DNA of 64,000 nt from Paenibacillus silviterrae (GTDB lineage Bacteria > Bacillota > Bacilli > Paenibacillales > NBRC-103111), in NCBI RefSeq assembly GCF_030167925.1, contig NZ_JASKUT010000002.1, positions 434,001-498,000 on the forward strand. The letters are read 5' to 3'. Positions 1 to 9,670 of this stretch are shown here, one piece after another (position 1 is the first letter of the stretch; each line of letters opens with the position of its first letter). Position numbers and translations under genes: made by a program. Below the pieces are notes generated by a model. The model was not told where the DNA came from. It did no database searches and saw only the letters and a list, made by a program, of their open reading frames with translations.

Positions 1-1
1 C

Positions 2-484
2 AATGCTTCGGACGAGGTCACGTTGAAACAGGAAATTCATCATGCCAGAATGTACACCGAAATTCAGGAGCTGCGCTTCTCGCGGCGGATTCGGGTACAG
101 TTCGAGTCCCTCCCTGTGGAATTTGAGTCGGTTTTGGTCCCCCGCCTAATTGTACAGCCTATTATCGAAAACGCTTTCGAGCACAGTTTGGAGCATATGG
201 CTTATAGCGGATTGGTTGTCGTCCGATTCGAGCGTGTTGAGACGGATATCCGCATTGTGGTCGAAGATAACGGCGATCTTCTGACAGATGAGGTACTACA
301 GAGGATTGAGGTTTCTCTGGCAAACGAAGATGATCGGACGGAGACGACGGGTATGGTCAATATTCACAGACGCATAAAGATCATGTTCGGCGAAGGATAT
401 GGGATAGAGGCATCTAGAAGCGGCCTTGGCGGATTAAAGGTGACCACTACGTTTCCCTTCAAAGGAGGTGATGCCCGTGTATAG
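2..484 (+). CDS. YesM-type sensor histidine kinase, C-terminal part (5' end outside window)
   Basis: This is the last ~160 residues of a membrane sensor kinase of the YesM/LytS-like class; the frame is open to the left window edge. The visible part starts just after the usual H-box and contains the region before the ATPase domain, then the N-box (LIVQPIIENAFEHS), a DNG motif and a degenerate GMVNIHRRI box, as in HATPase_c domains of this family. The membrane, cache, HAMP and phospho-histidine parts must lie upstream. It overlaps the following response regulator gene by 8 bp when the GTG start of that gene is used, so the two are a translationally coupled pair. By family knowledge it senses an extracytoplasmic signal, often linked to a sugar-binding protein, and phosphorylates the adjacent regulator. 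The ligand is not evident, although the arabinofuranosidase downstream suggests plant cell-wall arabinan. Confidence 0.9.
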   Translation, partial: NASDEVTLKQEIHHARMYTEIQELRFSRRIRVQFESLPVEFESVLVPRLIVQPIIENAFEHSLEHMAYSGLVVVRFERVETDIRIVVEDNGDLLTDEVLQRIEVSLANEDDRTETTGMVNIHRRIKIMFGEGYGIEASRSGLGGLKVTTTFPFKGGDARV

Positions 485-2102
485 AATGCTGATCGTTGAT
501 GACGAAGAGATTATAACGGACGGGTTGTTTGAGATATTCAACAAGCTGGATCTCGGTCTGGATCTATATAAAGCTTACTCCGGACGGGAAGCGTTGGACT
601 TGATGAACCGGACGAGGGTGGACATCGTGTTATCCGATATCCGTATGCCCGGTATGGACGGGCTGGAGCTCATGGAGAACATTCGGCGCAACTGGTCGCA
701 TTGCAAGATCATTTTTTTGACAGGCTTTAACGAATTTGACTACATCTATCGGGCGATTCAAACGCCGGGTGTAAGTTATCTGCTCAAGAGCGAAGGGTAC
801 GATAAGGTAATCAATGCGGTGCGTGACGCGATCAAGGAATTGGAAAACAGCCTGAGGATCAACAACTTGATTCAGAAGTCAAGGGAGAACCTGACCACGC
901 TTGAGACACTGGCTCGAGGAAACTATTTCCAGCACCTGCTTCATGGTGCGCGCGCCGCGGATGAACTGGAAGAGGACTTTCGGAGGCTGGATATCCCCCT
1001 TGATCCGTCCTTGCCCGTCCTTGTAGCGCTTGGCGACCTGACGCACAAGGGGATCCATAATTCATTCGCCGACAGACAAGAGGCGGCACTAGCAGTCAAG
1101 TTTCTAGCGGAAACGTTCCTCGCGGAAAGAACGATAAGCCTTGGTATGATCGATCGTTACGGTGACCTCTTCTGGCTCATTCAGCCGGCTTCAGAATCCG
1201 GGATACCGAAGGAGGAAGCCTATACTCGAACCGTAAGGTTTCTGGAAGGTGAATTCGAGCTTATTCAGCAAGCCTGCACGGAATCCTTGGATCTTACAGT
1301 TGCCGTTACTCTGGGAGGCAAACCGTGTGAGTGGAAGCTGCTATCAGTCTTCTACGATAAGATGAAGCGTCAGCAGCATTTGCGAGCGGGGGACGGCGCC
1401 CAGATGGTGCAGACGGTGAACATGGAGACTTCCGAGCCGTCCTTGCCGTCAAGAGAACGATCACCGCGTGATAAAGCAGAGGCATTGACGGCATACCTGG
1501 AAGGGGGGAGGAGGGAGGAGTTTCTCAAGCTCCTGGATGAACTGATCGAGCCGGCGCTCGATGGTCGGGGAACGGGAGGGTCCTTCCTGACGGAGCTGTA
1601 TTACATGATAGCACTGATCCTGTTGTCTTATATAAACCGATGGGAGCTTCATGAAAAGGTTGCTTCGGTCTGCCTCATGCAGAGTGACGGGCATGCATCC
1701 TGGCGTGAGGCGTTTGCCTTTCTGCGGCGGACGGCGGACTCGCTGTTTGCCCTCAGGCGAAGCGGGGAACGGAACAGGGCGGCAGCAGCCATTGATAAGG
1801 TCCGTTCTTACATTGAGGAGCATATGGCCGAGGATCTGTCGCTCGTACGTCTGGCGAATGTCATTCATTTCAATCCCTCGTATTTATCGCGTCTTTTTAA
1901 ACAGGAGTGCGGTGTCAATCTCTCCGAGTATATTGAGGAAGTAAGAGTGGGTAAAGCCAGGGAGCTCCTCAAGCAAGACGAGTTGAAGATTTCAGACATC
2001 GGCATCCGAATCGGTTACGAGGCTCCTCATTCCTTTACCCGATTCTTCAAGAAAATGACCGGAGTAGCGCCTTTGGAATATAGGGAATCTCTGCGGAGAT
2101 AA
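477..2102 (+). CDS. YesN-type response regulator (receiver + AraC output)
   Basis: A 541-residue two-component regulator. Residues 1-120 form a receiver domain with the acidic pair D8/D9, phospho-acceptor D54 in VLSDIRMPG and the conserved lysine K104. A long central region of ~300 residues has no motif I recognise. The last ~100 residues carry two AraC-type helix-turn-helix motifs (FNPSYLSRLFKQECG and IGYEAPHSFTRFFKKMTG). A GTG at 477 is preferred to the GTG at 468 or the ATG at 471 because AAAGGAGG at 461-468 gives 8-nt spacing and the protein then begins like its relatives (VYRMLIVDDE). The gene overlaps the kinase gene upstream and lies 20 bp from the GH51 gene downstream, so it probably activates that operon. 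Confident in family; target is inferred. Confidence 0.93.
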   Translation: MYRMLIVDDEEIITDGLFEIFNKLDLGLDLYKAYSGREALDLMNRTRVDIVLSDIRMPGMDGLELMENIRRNWSHCKIIFLTGFNEFDYIYRAIQTPGVSYLLKSEGYDKVINAVRDAIKELENSLRINNLIQKSRENLTTLETLARGNYFQHLLHGARAADELEEDFRRLDIPLDPSLPVLVALGDLTHKGIHNSFADRQEAALAVKFLAETFLAERTISLGMIDRYGDLFWLIQPASESGIPKEEAYTRTVRFLEGEFELIQQACTESLDLTVAVTLGGKPCEWKLLSVFYDKMKRQQHLRAGDGAQMVQTVNMETSEPSLPSRERSPRDKAEALTAYLEGGRREEFLKLLDELIEPALDGRGTGGSFLTELYYMIALILLSYINRWELHEKVASVCLMQSDGHASWREAFAFLRRTADSLFALRRSGERNRAAAAIDKVRSYIEEHMAEDLSLVRLANVIHFNPSYLSRLFKQECGVNLSEYIEEVRVGKARELLKQDELKISDIGIRIGYEAPHSFTRFFKKMTGVAPLEYRESLRR

Positions 2103-2122
2103 GAAAAGGAGCGTTGATTTGG

Positions 2123-3643
2123 ATGAACGAGGGCAATGTGATCAAGAAAGACAGAGATAGTCTGAAAGCGGTTCTTAAGGCGGGCAAGGAAACAGGAACG
2201 ATCAATCGCAACATTTACGGGCACTTCGCTGAGCATCTCGGCCGCTGTATTTATGAAGGCATTTGGGTAGGGGAAGATTCTGTAATCCCGAATACTAACG
2301 GAATTCGAAACGATGTATTGGAAGCGCTTAGGAACCTTGCCATCCCTGTGCTCCGTTGGCCCGGAGGATGCTTCGCGGATGAATATCACTGGAAGGACGG
2401 GATCGGGCCCCGCGAAGAACGGAAACGGATGCTGAACACCCATTGGGGCGGTGTGGTCGAGAACAACCATTTCGGAACCCACGAATTCATGATGCTTTGC
2501 GAGCTGCTCGGCTGTGAGCCATATATATGCGGGAATGTTGGCAGCGGTACGGTTCAGGAAATGTCCGAATGGGTCGAGTACATCACTTTTAACGGTGAAT
2601 CCCCTATGGCTGAAGCACGCAAACGGAACGGACGTGAAGAGCCGTGGAGCCTGACCTATTTCGGCATAGGAAACGAAAGCTGGGGCTGCGGAGGCAATAT
2701 GCGGGCTGAATATTATGCCGACGAGTATCGCAGGTACCAGACTTATGTACGTAATTACGGCGATAACAAAATATACAAAATTGCATGCGGGGCGCCTAAC
2801 GACAGGTACGAATGGACAGAGGTCCTGATGAAGAATGCGGCATCCTACATGGACGGTCTCAGCCTGCATTATTATACGATTCCGGGTACATGGAAGAGTA
2901 AGGGATCGGCAACGGATTTTACCGAAAACGAATGGTTCGTCACGATGAAGAAAGCACTGTTTATGGAGGAGCTCATCCGAGAACACGGCGCGATTATGGA
3001 TAAGTACGATCCCGATAAACGAATCGGCTTGATCGTGGACGAATGGGGTACTTGGTTTGATGTCGAGCCGGGGACGAATCCTGGATTCCTCTATCAGCAA
3101 AATGCTCTCCGCGATGCCCTTGTGGCCGGAATTCACCTACATATCTTTCATGATTTCTGTGACCGGGTGCAGATGGCCAATATTGCGCAAACCGTTAACG
3201 TCCTGCAGGCGATGGTCCTGACTGAGGGACCGAGGATGATTCTGACCCCGACGTATCATGTATTCGAGATGTTTAAGGTTCATCAGGATGCGAAGCGTCT
3301 CGATCTTGATTACAATAAGGGCGTTTACGAATGGGAAGGACAGACGATCCAGCAGATCAGTGCATCGGCCTCCAAGGATGCGTTCGGTACCATTCATATG
3401 AGCTTCTGTAATATGGATTTCCACAGCTCCGCTCATCTTGACATCCAATTAGAGGGCATTGCGGGTTATGCCGGTATTATGGGAAGAATCCTGACGGCTT
3501 CGGATCGGGGCGCGCATAATACCTTCGAGCAGCCCGAGAACGTAATCCCACAGGAGTTCCTTGACTTCGAGCTTGCGGATGAGCAGCTCTTGATAAACCT
3601 GCCGCCAATGTCTGTTGTTGTTATGACGGTTAAGGAACAATGA
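2123..3643 (+). CDS. abfA: alpha-L-arabinofuranosidase, GH51
   Basis: A 506-residue cytoplasmic-looking enzyme with no signal peptide and the usual length of the family. It is a retaining glycoside hydrolase of family 51, which releases terminal arabinofuranose from arabino-oligosaccharides. Typical blocks are HFAEHLGRCIYEGIWVG near the N-terminus, RWPGGCFADEYHW, the acid/base glutamate E185 in GIGNESWGCGG, and the nucleophile E307 in LIVDEWGTWFDVEPG, followed by a C-terminal beta-sandwich. The ATG at 2123 is chosen because AAGGAG at 2106-2111 is too close to the alternative TTG at 2114. It directly follows a YesM/YesN pair, which fits inducible use of imported arabino-oligosaccharides. An SGNH esterase follows after 106 bp. 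Confidence 0.93.
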   Translation: MNEGNVIKKDRDSLKAVLKAGKETGTINRNIYGHFAEHLGRCIYEGIWVGEDSVIPNTNGIRNDVLEALRNLAIPVLRWPGGCFADEYHWKDGIGPREERKRMLNTHWGGVVENNHFGTHEFMMLCELLGCEPYICGNVGSGTVQEMSEWVEYITFNGESPMAEARKRNGREEPWSLTYFGIGNESWGCGGNMRAEYYADEYRRYQTYVRNYGDNKIYKIACGAPNDRYEWTEVLMKNAASYMDGLSLHYYTIPGTWKSKGSATDFTENEWFVTMKKALFMEELIREHGAIMDKYDPDKRIGLIVDEWGTWFDVEPGTNPGFLYQQNALRDALVAGIHLHIFHDFCDRVQMANIAQTVNVLQAMVLTEGPRMILTPTYHVFEMFKVHQDAKRLDLDYNKGVYEWEGQTIQQISASASKDAFGTIHMSFCNMDFHSSAHLDIQLEGIAGYAGIMGRILTASDRGAHNTFEQPENVIPQEFLDFELADEQLLINLPPMSVVVMTVKEQ

Positions 3644-3749
3644 AGCCGATGCATTCAGTAACTGAATCCGGAGTATAGATTTATAACCAAACTTTCCTAA
3701 GTACCGTGCGTAAACTTAAATAACGTCAGCCGAAAAGGAGAAATGGCCC

Positions 3750-4862
3750 ATGACCGGGAACAAGCAGCAAGATGTAAATGCTCTTCAGTGGGACGCCAAT
3801 ATGATCGTTCCAGGAGCCGCAGGGGATGGCTTGAGCTGGTATGCTGCGCTTGCGGATCCGTTTCAGGTTGCCGGATTCGCTTGGCTTGCGGCGGATCAGA
3901 CGTATCGGAGGCTTCCCGTTCGGCCCGAATATCCTGTATCCGACGCCGTTGACAGCCTAGCCAACTGTACCTCGGGAGGGCAGATCCGGTTTCGGACAAA
4001 CTCCAGGAGGGTGGCTGTCAGAATGCGGCTGAGCGGCACTCCGGGCATGTACCACATGCCGGCAACCGGCGAAGGCGGCGTCGACGCCTATATCGGCCTG
4101 CCGGGTAGCATGGTTTATGCCGGTACGGCCCGCTTTCCTTGGGGGCAGGATGCATATGAAAGCGAGGTTTACACCGGAACGGACGAGGAGCTTCGTCAAT
4201 TTACCTTGAACCTTCCCTTGTATAAAGGGGTGAAGGAGCTGTGGATCGGGCTGGAGGACGGGGCAGCGGTTACAGTGCCCATCCCATACGAATCGCCAAA
4301 GCGGATCATTTTCTATGGCACCTCCATTACACAGGGAGGGTGTGCTACACGCCCCGGAATGAGCTATACGAACTTGTTAAGCCGCAGAATCAATCTGGAG
4401 TGTATCAATTTGGGGTTTTCCGGTAACGGAAAAGGGGAGCCGGAGCTGGCTCGGTTGATTTCTGCCATCGCAGACCCGGCCTGCCTTGTGCTGGATTATG
4501 AAGCCAATTGCGATACGGAGCGCTACTGCCGTACACTTCCTGAGTTTATAAGCATTTACAGGGAAGCTCATCCGTCGGTTCCTCTGATTGTTGCTTCCAG
4601 GATTGTGCACGGGGGAGAAGTACATAGGCCCGAATTACGCAAAAACCGCTTGGAGCGGCTGCATTACCAAAGGGAGCTTGTCCGGAAGCTGCAGGAAGCG
4701 GGGGATACGCAGCTGTTCTTCCTTGACGGCTCCGATTTATTGGGAGAGGAGCCCGCAGAGGCCACAGTGGATGGAGTGCACCCTACCGATCTGGGCTTTA
4801 TGCTGATGGCGAACGGGCTCGAGCCGGTGCTGCGAAATGTACTTTCGAAAGGCGGTCTATGA
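3750..4862 (+). CDS. SGNH/GDSL-type hydrolase with N-terminal GxDLY-like domain
   Basis: A 370-residue esterase-like protein with no signal peptide. The N-terminal ~170 residues form a beta-rich domain with a GxDLY-like element (GVDAYIGLPG, with Ala in place of Leu). The catalytic SGNH domain follows: the serine block is IIFYGTSITQGGCATRPG, so the canonical GDS is GTS but the serine is kept; the Gly/Asn blocks are NLGFSGNG and LDYEANC; the D-x-x-H block near the C-terminus is DGVHPTDLGF. ATG at 3750 has AAAAGGAG with about 9-nt spacing; an out-of-frame ATG lies 7 bp before it. Its place after GH51 suggests removal of acyl substituents from plant oligosaccharides, but the substrate is inference. 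Confidence 0.85.
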   Translation: MTGNKQQDVNALQWDANMIVPGAAGDGLSWYAALADPFQVAGFAWLAADQTYRRLPVRPEYPVSDAVDSLANCTSGGQIRFRTNSRRVAVRMRLSGTPGMYHMPATGEGGVDAYIGLPGSMVYAGTARFPWGQDAYESEVYTGTDEELRQFTLNLPLYKGVKELWIGLEDGAAVTVPIPYESPKRIIFYGTSITQGGCATRPGMSYTNLLSRRINLECINLGFSGNGKGEPELARLISAIADPACLVLDYEANCDTERYCRTLPEFISIYREAHPSVPLIVASRIVHGGEVHRPELRKNRLERLHYQRELVRKLQEAGDTQLFFLDGSDLLGEEPAEATVDGVHPTDLGFMLMANGLEPVLRNVLSKGGL

Positions 4863-5224
4863 CCGTCTTTTTTGTCACTTCTGTGAAAGGGCTTCTCCAA
4901 AAAGTAAAAGTATGGGATGGGGTACCCTCTGATGATGGTTAGGCCTCTCCAACCCTTTTTCAAGATTGGTTTGGTGTCGCCTGTGGGAAGGCCGTCACGA
5001 GTTAGGCAAGGGATGCAATGCTGCTATAGTGCAGAAATCCACGAACCGAAACGAAGTTCAGAGCGGGATTTGTGAGAATAGGCATCTTCGCGGGAGTGCA
5101 ATGGCTGAAGACGAGGCAAATGAATGCACTTCTGTAAGTGGGCTTCGATAGAAGCTTTCTTATTTAACCAGCGGCAATCTCGGTGTTAGTCTTTCTCCGG
5201 ATTGCCGCTCTCTTATTATACCCC
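4863..5224. other. Gene-free stretch with TGC-rich repeat remnants and a hairpin
   Basis: About 360 bp without a credible gene. A 61-codon frame at 4966-5151 has no usable ribosome binding site and no family signature. Between about 5010 and 5150 there are short elements (for example tatagtgcagaaatcc and aatgaatgcacttctg) resembling the TGC-rich dispersed repeats elsewhere in the window. The right end holds the convergent hairpin described separately. Confidence 0.5.
5171..5212. terminator. Convergent terminator-like hairpin
   Basis: A perfect 9-bp inverted repeat (GCGGCAATC at 5171-5179 and GATTGCCGC at 5200-5208) with a 20-nt loop, followed on the plus strand by TCTCTTATTA. It sits between the SGNH gene and the end of the oppositely oriented AraC gene, so it may stop both. 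The long loop and weak T-run make it moderate. Confidence 0.5.
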
Positions 5225-7498
5225 CTACTGAATCGGTTCCCCTTCCCTTAGAAGGGTGTGCTGCTTCCGGTACTCTCCAGGGGCCATACCCGTCAGCTTC
5301 TTGAACATCCGGTTGAAAGAAGTCACGTTGCGATATCCGATTTGCAGCCCGATATCGTTCATATTCAAATCCGTCTCGACCAGCAGCTGTTTGGCTTTGC
5401 GTACCCGGACCTGGTTGATATGATCGCTAAAATTCATGCCGGTCTTCTCTTTAATATACACCGACAAGTAAGCCGCGGACATATTCAGCTTATCAGCCAG
5501 CAAATCGAGCGAGATATCCTCCGCATAGCGGTTCTCCACGCTGTTCATGATGAATTCGAGCGTATCGTCCTTATCGGCCTTGAAGCGGTTCACAATGGCC
5601 GCGCATTCCGAGAAGAGCATACGATAAAACTCCTTAAATTGCTGAACCGAATAGCAATCCTTCAATTGCCGGTTCAGCTCCTCCTGTAATGCCGCCATGT
5701 CCTCGTGGTAGCCGAATGATCCTTGGACCCTGCATACTCGCTCCACCATTCCCTCTCCGATCCTGCGGTACTGCTGTAAGGAAGCGTCCTTCTTGGCCAT
5801 TTGGTCGAGCACCCGTTCGATAAGCAGCATGCAGGCCCGCTCATTGCCCGCAAGCAGCGCTGCATTCAGCTCCTGCTCCTGAGACGGGGTTAACAGGAAC
5901 AGCCCGGAGCCGTTATGGAGCGTGGTAATCAGCTGCGTTTCCTCAACCGGTCTTGCTTGCTCTAGCATTTGAAGAACGATACGATATGCCTCATTGAAGC
6001 CGGAGGAATGGCGATAAACCGGACTAACGGCAATCGTTACAAGCAAGTACTGGCGATCGCGGTCCAAGATTTGCTTCAGCTGAGCGAGCGCGGAATCGAG
6101 TACATGGGGATTTTCACCCATCGTGACGAAGGACAAAATCTGATTATTCTCGATCTGAAACGTATGGGACGACGGAAACCGTTCAGACATCAGCACCCGG
6201 ATATATTCACGAATATAATAGGCCGCCTTCTCCGGAACGATGGCAGGCTCGCCGCCGGCCGGCGCGCTGCGAAACTGAAGCTGATACATAATAATAACGT
6301 AGGGCTGGTCCGTCGCCAGGACATCCTTCCAATCGTTAATATCCGAATTGATTGCCTTCAGCTTGTTGATGTAGCCGTAGCTTGTCAATAACGAATTTTT
6401 GCTCAGCATCTCCGTATGAATTTCCTCCTTCTCACGGATCAGCTCGTGCATCTCCCGGTGGATCAGATCGAATTCGTGGATGGCGTTGTCCACACTTCCC
6501 GGATTGCGGTGCAGAATGGACGCTACGATCTGCTTCAAAGGACGGTTGATGCCGCGGCTTAGCAGCCAGGATACGGTAATGCCGATAGCGACAGAGATGG
6601 CCAGAATAATGTACATCGTCATATTCAGCTTCGATACTTGGGACGAAATGTAGGAATAGGGTACAGCCGTAACGAAGGTCAGCTGAGCTTCCTTATCCTT
6701 CACGGCAAAATAGTAGAAACCGTTCTTCAGCTGATAATCCTCATTCCGATCGAAAAAGGGCAAGCCTTCCGTCGATATTTCTTGAGACGAACGGTACAGC
6801 AGGCTGCCGTCCGGATTCAAAATCATAAATCGGGGGTCCTTCTCCTGACTATGAAAGGCCTTAAGCATTTTGGCGGCATCCAGCAGGGCGATGACCCGGT
6901 AATTTTTACCGGGCATCTGGAAGGAGATCGGGAGCAGCTGCGTATTCTGATCCGAATTTAGGCCGGTTACACGGAATACCTCCGCCGGATGAAGCAAGTA
7001 GATGCCGGATTGCTGCGACAGCTTGCTCCAATAATCAGCGGTATAGACCGGACTTTGATAAAACCGGGAAAAAAACAGGTCCGAATCGCTCGTGCCTTCC
7101 TTCTCAATGACAAACGCCGGACGGGTAAAAAGGATGATCAGGTTATCCAAATAAAACATCGGGTTGTAGGCATGGGAACGTACCTCCTTGAGGGGCTCCC
7201 CGGCCAGCCAATAATTCGTTTCCGCATCCGGCCTGGAGACAAGCTGACGGTTGAAGGCTACGAGCTTCTCCTCATGGTAAAGGCTGAAAAGAAGCGTCTT
7301 GATCCGTGTGAAATGTGTCTGGTAGCGGTCGGCTGTATTTCTCAAGCTTAGCTGGTTATGCTGAATGATTTCCGTTTGGATTCTATCCGTAAAAAACTGA
7401 AACGAAATCATATGAAAGGATACAAACAACAAAATGATGGTTAAGAAGCTAAGAAAGATTTTTACGAATAGTGACTGACGCTTCATTAGAGTCCACAT
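5225..7498 (-). CDS. Membrane-anchored AraC-family transcriptional regulator
   Basis: A 757-residue one-component sensor-regulator. A transmembrane helix at about residues 12-32 and a second at about 290-312 bracket an extracytoplasmic cache-like sensing region; a HAMP-like linker (SRGINRPLKQIVAS) and a long cytoplasmic region follow. The C-terminal ~100 residues are an AraC DNA-binding domain (LNMSAAYLSVYIKEKTG and IGYRNVTSFNRMFKKLTG). ATG is preceded by AAAGGAGA at 12-nt spacing. It is divergent from the lplB-ytcP-lipoprotein operon starting 250 bp away. In Paenibacillus such large AraC proteins commonly control the neighbouring sugar ABC transporter, so it is the likely regulator of the 7.75-18.5 kb cluster. 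The ligand is not evident. Confidence 0.9.
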   Translation of the reverse strand: MWTLMKRQSLFVKIFLSFLTIILLFVSFHMISFQFFTDRIQTEIIQHNQLSLRNTADRYQTHFTRIKTLLFSLYHEEKLVAFNRQLVSRPDAETNYWLAGEPLKEVRSHAYNPMFYLDNLIILFTRPAFVIEKEGTSDSDLFFSRFYQSPVYTADYWSKLSQQSGIYLLHPAEVFRVTGLNSDQNTQLLPISFQMPGKNYRVIALLDAAKMLKAFHSQEKDPRFMILNPDGSLLYRSSQEISTEGLPFFDRNEDYQLKNGFYYFAVKDKEAQLTFVTAVPYSYISSQVSKLNMTMYIILAISVAIGITVSWLLSRGINRPLKQIVASILHRNPGSVDNAIHEFDLIHREMHELIREKEEIHTEMLSKNSLLTSYGYINKLKAINSDINDWKDVLATDQPYVIIMYQLQFRSAPAGGEPAIVPEKAAYYIREYIRVLMSERFPSSHTFQIENNQILSFVTMGENPHVLDSALAQLKQILDRDRQYLLVTIAVSPVYRHSSGFNEAYRIVLQMLEQARPVEETQLITTLHNGSGLFLLTPSQEQELNAALLAGNERACMLLIERVLDQMAKKDASLQQYRRIGEGMVERVCRVQGSFGYHEDMAALQEELNRQLKDCYSVQQFKEFYRMLFSECAAIVNRFKADKDDTLEFIMNSVENRYAEDISLDLLADKLNMSAAYLSVYIKEKTGMNFSDHINQVRVRKAKQLLVETDLNMNDIGLQIGYRNVTSFNRMFKKLTGMAPGEYRKQHTLLREGEPIQ

Positions 7499-7749
7499 TA
7501 TTGCCTGATTCTCCTTTAAATAAGGGGTATTGTATGTAAGCGGACGGATAAACGGGTTTCTACCTATATTACACGATGGGCTCCCGATACGGAATTATCA
7601 TTTTCTTTTATCCTTATCCATTTCTTATATAACCAACTTCCCGCTAGGGAACAAAGAATAAGTCAATTGCCGCAGAGCGCCTGGCGGAATATGATCGAAT
7701 CACAACCGAAACCAACTAGGACTGAAGCAAAGGCAGGTGAACGAATGTT

Positions 7750-8727
7750 TTGAAAACGTCTGAAGCGGCATCTATAGAAACAGCCGGTCGTGTGATGGCA
7801 CAGACGAAGCGGAAAGGTGCGCTGGTGTCCCTCGGGAAGCGCATGAGACGCAATTGGCAGCTTTATCTGCTTATCTCTCCGGTGCTGGTGTTTTTCTTGG
7901 TATTTGAATATGTACCGATGTACGGAGTGCAAATTGCGTTCAAAAATTTCATTGCTACCAAAGGAATATGGGGGAGTCCCTGGGTCGGGTTCCGGCATTT
8001 CGAACGTTTTTTTGAAAGCTACTACTTTTGGCGGCTGATGAAAAACACGCTGGGTATCGGGATCTACCAATTGGTTGTAGGGTTTCCGATTCCGATATTG
8101 CTGGCGCTGATGCTCAATGAAGTCCGTTCGAAGAAATTCAGCCGTTTCGTACAGACGGTGACGTATGCTCCCCATTTTCTATCGACGGTCGTTATGGTAG
8201 GGTTAATCATGATCTTTCTCTCACCGGAGACCGGATTGCTCAACCGAGTGGTGACGATGTTCAGGGGAGAACCGATTCCCTTCATGACGGATCCCGCGTG
8301 GTTCAAGACGGTATATGTCCTGTCAGGCGTCTGGCAGCAGATGGGATGGAGCTCGATCATCTATTTGGCGGCGCTTGCCGGAATCGATCCTCAGCTTCAT
8401 GAAGCGGCGCGTGTAGACGGCGCCAGCCGTTGGCAGCGAATCTGGCATGTGAATTTGCCGGGCATTATGCCGACCATTATCATCTTATTGATTTTACAGG
8501 TCGGATCGATTGTAGGCGTCGGCTTCGAGAAGGTATTCCTGATGCAAAATCCGCTCAATATGTCGGCCTCCGACGTTATCTCTACGAATGTATATCGCAG
8601 CGGTATCATCGGGGCGCAGTACAGCTATTCGGCGGCTGTCGGTTTGTTCAATTCCGTAATCAATTTCATCATGCTGGTGACGGTTAACCGTATTGCCCGT
8701 AAGGTCAATGAAACCAGTCTATGGTAA
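7750..8727 (+). CDS. Carbohydrate ABC transporter permease, LplB type
   Basis: A 325-residue inner-membrane permease with six predicted helices and a binding-protein-dependent transport domain. The EAA loop that docks on the ATPase is EAARVDGASRWQRIWHVNLP. LplB-like proteins pair with YtcP-like permeases and an LplA-like lipoprotein, exactly the order found here. The start is uncertain: TTG at 7750 has AGGTGA upstream at about 9-nt spacing, while ATG at 7795 is an alternative that would remove a 15-residue leader. No ATPase gene lies nearby; these systems usually share the general MsmX-type ATPase encoded elsewhere. First gene of an operon. Confidence 0.92.
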   Translation: MKTSEAASIETAGRVMAQTKRKGALVSLGKRMRRNWQLYLLISPVLVFFLVFEYVPMYGVQIAFKNFIATKGIWGSPWVGFRHFERFFESYYFWRLMKNTLGIGIYQLVVGFPIPILLALMLNEVRSKKFSRFVQTVTYAPHFLSTVVMVGLIMIFLSPETGLLNRVVTMFRGEPIPFMTDPAWFKTVYVLSGVWQQMGWSSIIYLAALAGIDPQLHEAARVDGASRWQRIWHVNLPGIMPTIIILLILQVGSIVGVGFEKVFLMQNPLNMSASDVISTNVYRSGIIGAQYSYSAAVGLFNSVINFIMLVTVNRIARKVNETSLW

Positions 8728-8742
8728 GGAGGGAGGAGCTTT

Positions 8743-9630
8743 ATGGGACTGCTGCAAAGCCGGGGAGATCTGTGGCTTGAGCGTAGTATTCTCGCTGTTC
8801 TCTCGGTCATCACCGTCATCGTTCTGTATCCGCTGTTATTCGTCCTGGTCGCGTCGGTAAGCAGTCCGGAAGCGGTCATGCGGGGCGAGGTGTGGCTGTG
8901 GCCCAAGCAGCTGACTTGGGTCGGCTACGAGAAGGTGTTCGAGAACAAGGATGTCCTGACAGGTTATATGAACACGATTCTCTATACGGTAGTAGGTACG
9001 GCAGTGAATCTTGTCATGACCATAGCGGCGGCCTATCCGCTGTCGCGTAAGGATTTTGACGGCAGGAATGTCATTACGGCCCTGATTGTGTTTACCATGT
9101 TTTTCAGCGGCGGAATGATCCCGACCTATCTGCTCGTGAAGCAGTTAGGCATGCTGAACAGCTTCTGGGCGTTGATCATTCCAAGTGCGGTCTCCGTGTG
9201 GAACATCATGATTATGCGGACTTTTTTCCAAACGGGGATTCCTTACGAAATGCAGGAGGCGGCTGCGATGGACGGCTGCTCCAATTTCAAAACGCTGACG
9301 CGCATCGTGCTTCCGCTTTCGCTGCCGATTTTGGCGGTCATGGTCCTATTTTACAGCGTTGGCCACTGGAATTCGTATTTCAGCGCGATGATTTATTTAA
9401 ACGATCGCGATAAGTACCCGCTGCAGCTGTTTCTGCGGGAAATCCTAGTACAGGGGCAGATGAACGAAATGATTGGTGTGGGTGACGATACGCTGTTAAA
9501 GACCATGATGGATGCGGAGGCCGTGAAATACGCCATCGTGATCGTGGCCAACCTGCCGATATTGACCCTCTACCCGTTTCTCCAGAAGTACTTTGTCAAA
9601 GGCGTTATGATCGGTGCGATTAAAGGCTGA
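8743..9630 (+). CDS. Carbohydrate ABC transporter permease, YtcP type
   Basis: A 295-residue partner permease with six predicted membrane helices. The EAA loop is EMQEAAAMDGCSNFKTLTRI followed by VLPLSLPI, and the C-terminus ends in GVMIGAIKG as is typical for the MalG/YtcP group. A strong ribosome site (AAGGAGGGAGGAG) precedes the ATG, 15 bp after the LplB gene. It forms the heterodimeric channel with the preceding gene and receives substrate from the lipoprotein encoded next. Confidence 0.94.
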   Translation: MGLLQSRGDLWLERSILAVLSVITVIVLYPLLFVLVASVSSPEAVMRGEVWLWPKQLTWVGYEKVFENKDVLTGYMNTILYTVVGTAVNLVMTIAAAYPLSRKDFDGRNVITALIVFTMFFSGGMIPTYLLVKQLGMLNSFWALIIPSAVSVWNIMIMRTFFQTGIPYEMQEAAAMDGCSNFKTLTRIVLPLSLPILAVMVLFYSVGHWNSYFSAMIYLNDRDKYPLQLFLREILVQGQMNEMIGVGDDTLLKTMMDAEAVKYAIVIVANLPILTLYPFLQKYFVKGVMIGAIKG

Positions 9631-9670
9631 GATTCCGATATTTTGCAAATATGATCAGGAGGGTTTGTCT

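Noticed and set aside
4966..5151. 61-residue open frame
   Set aside because: No ribosome site and composition like the TGC-rich repeats; not coding in appearance.
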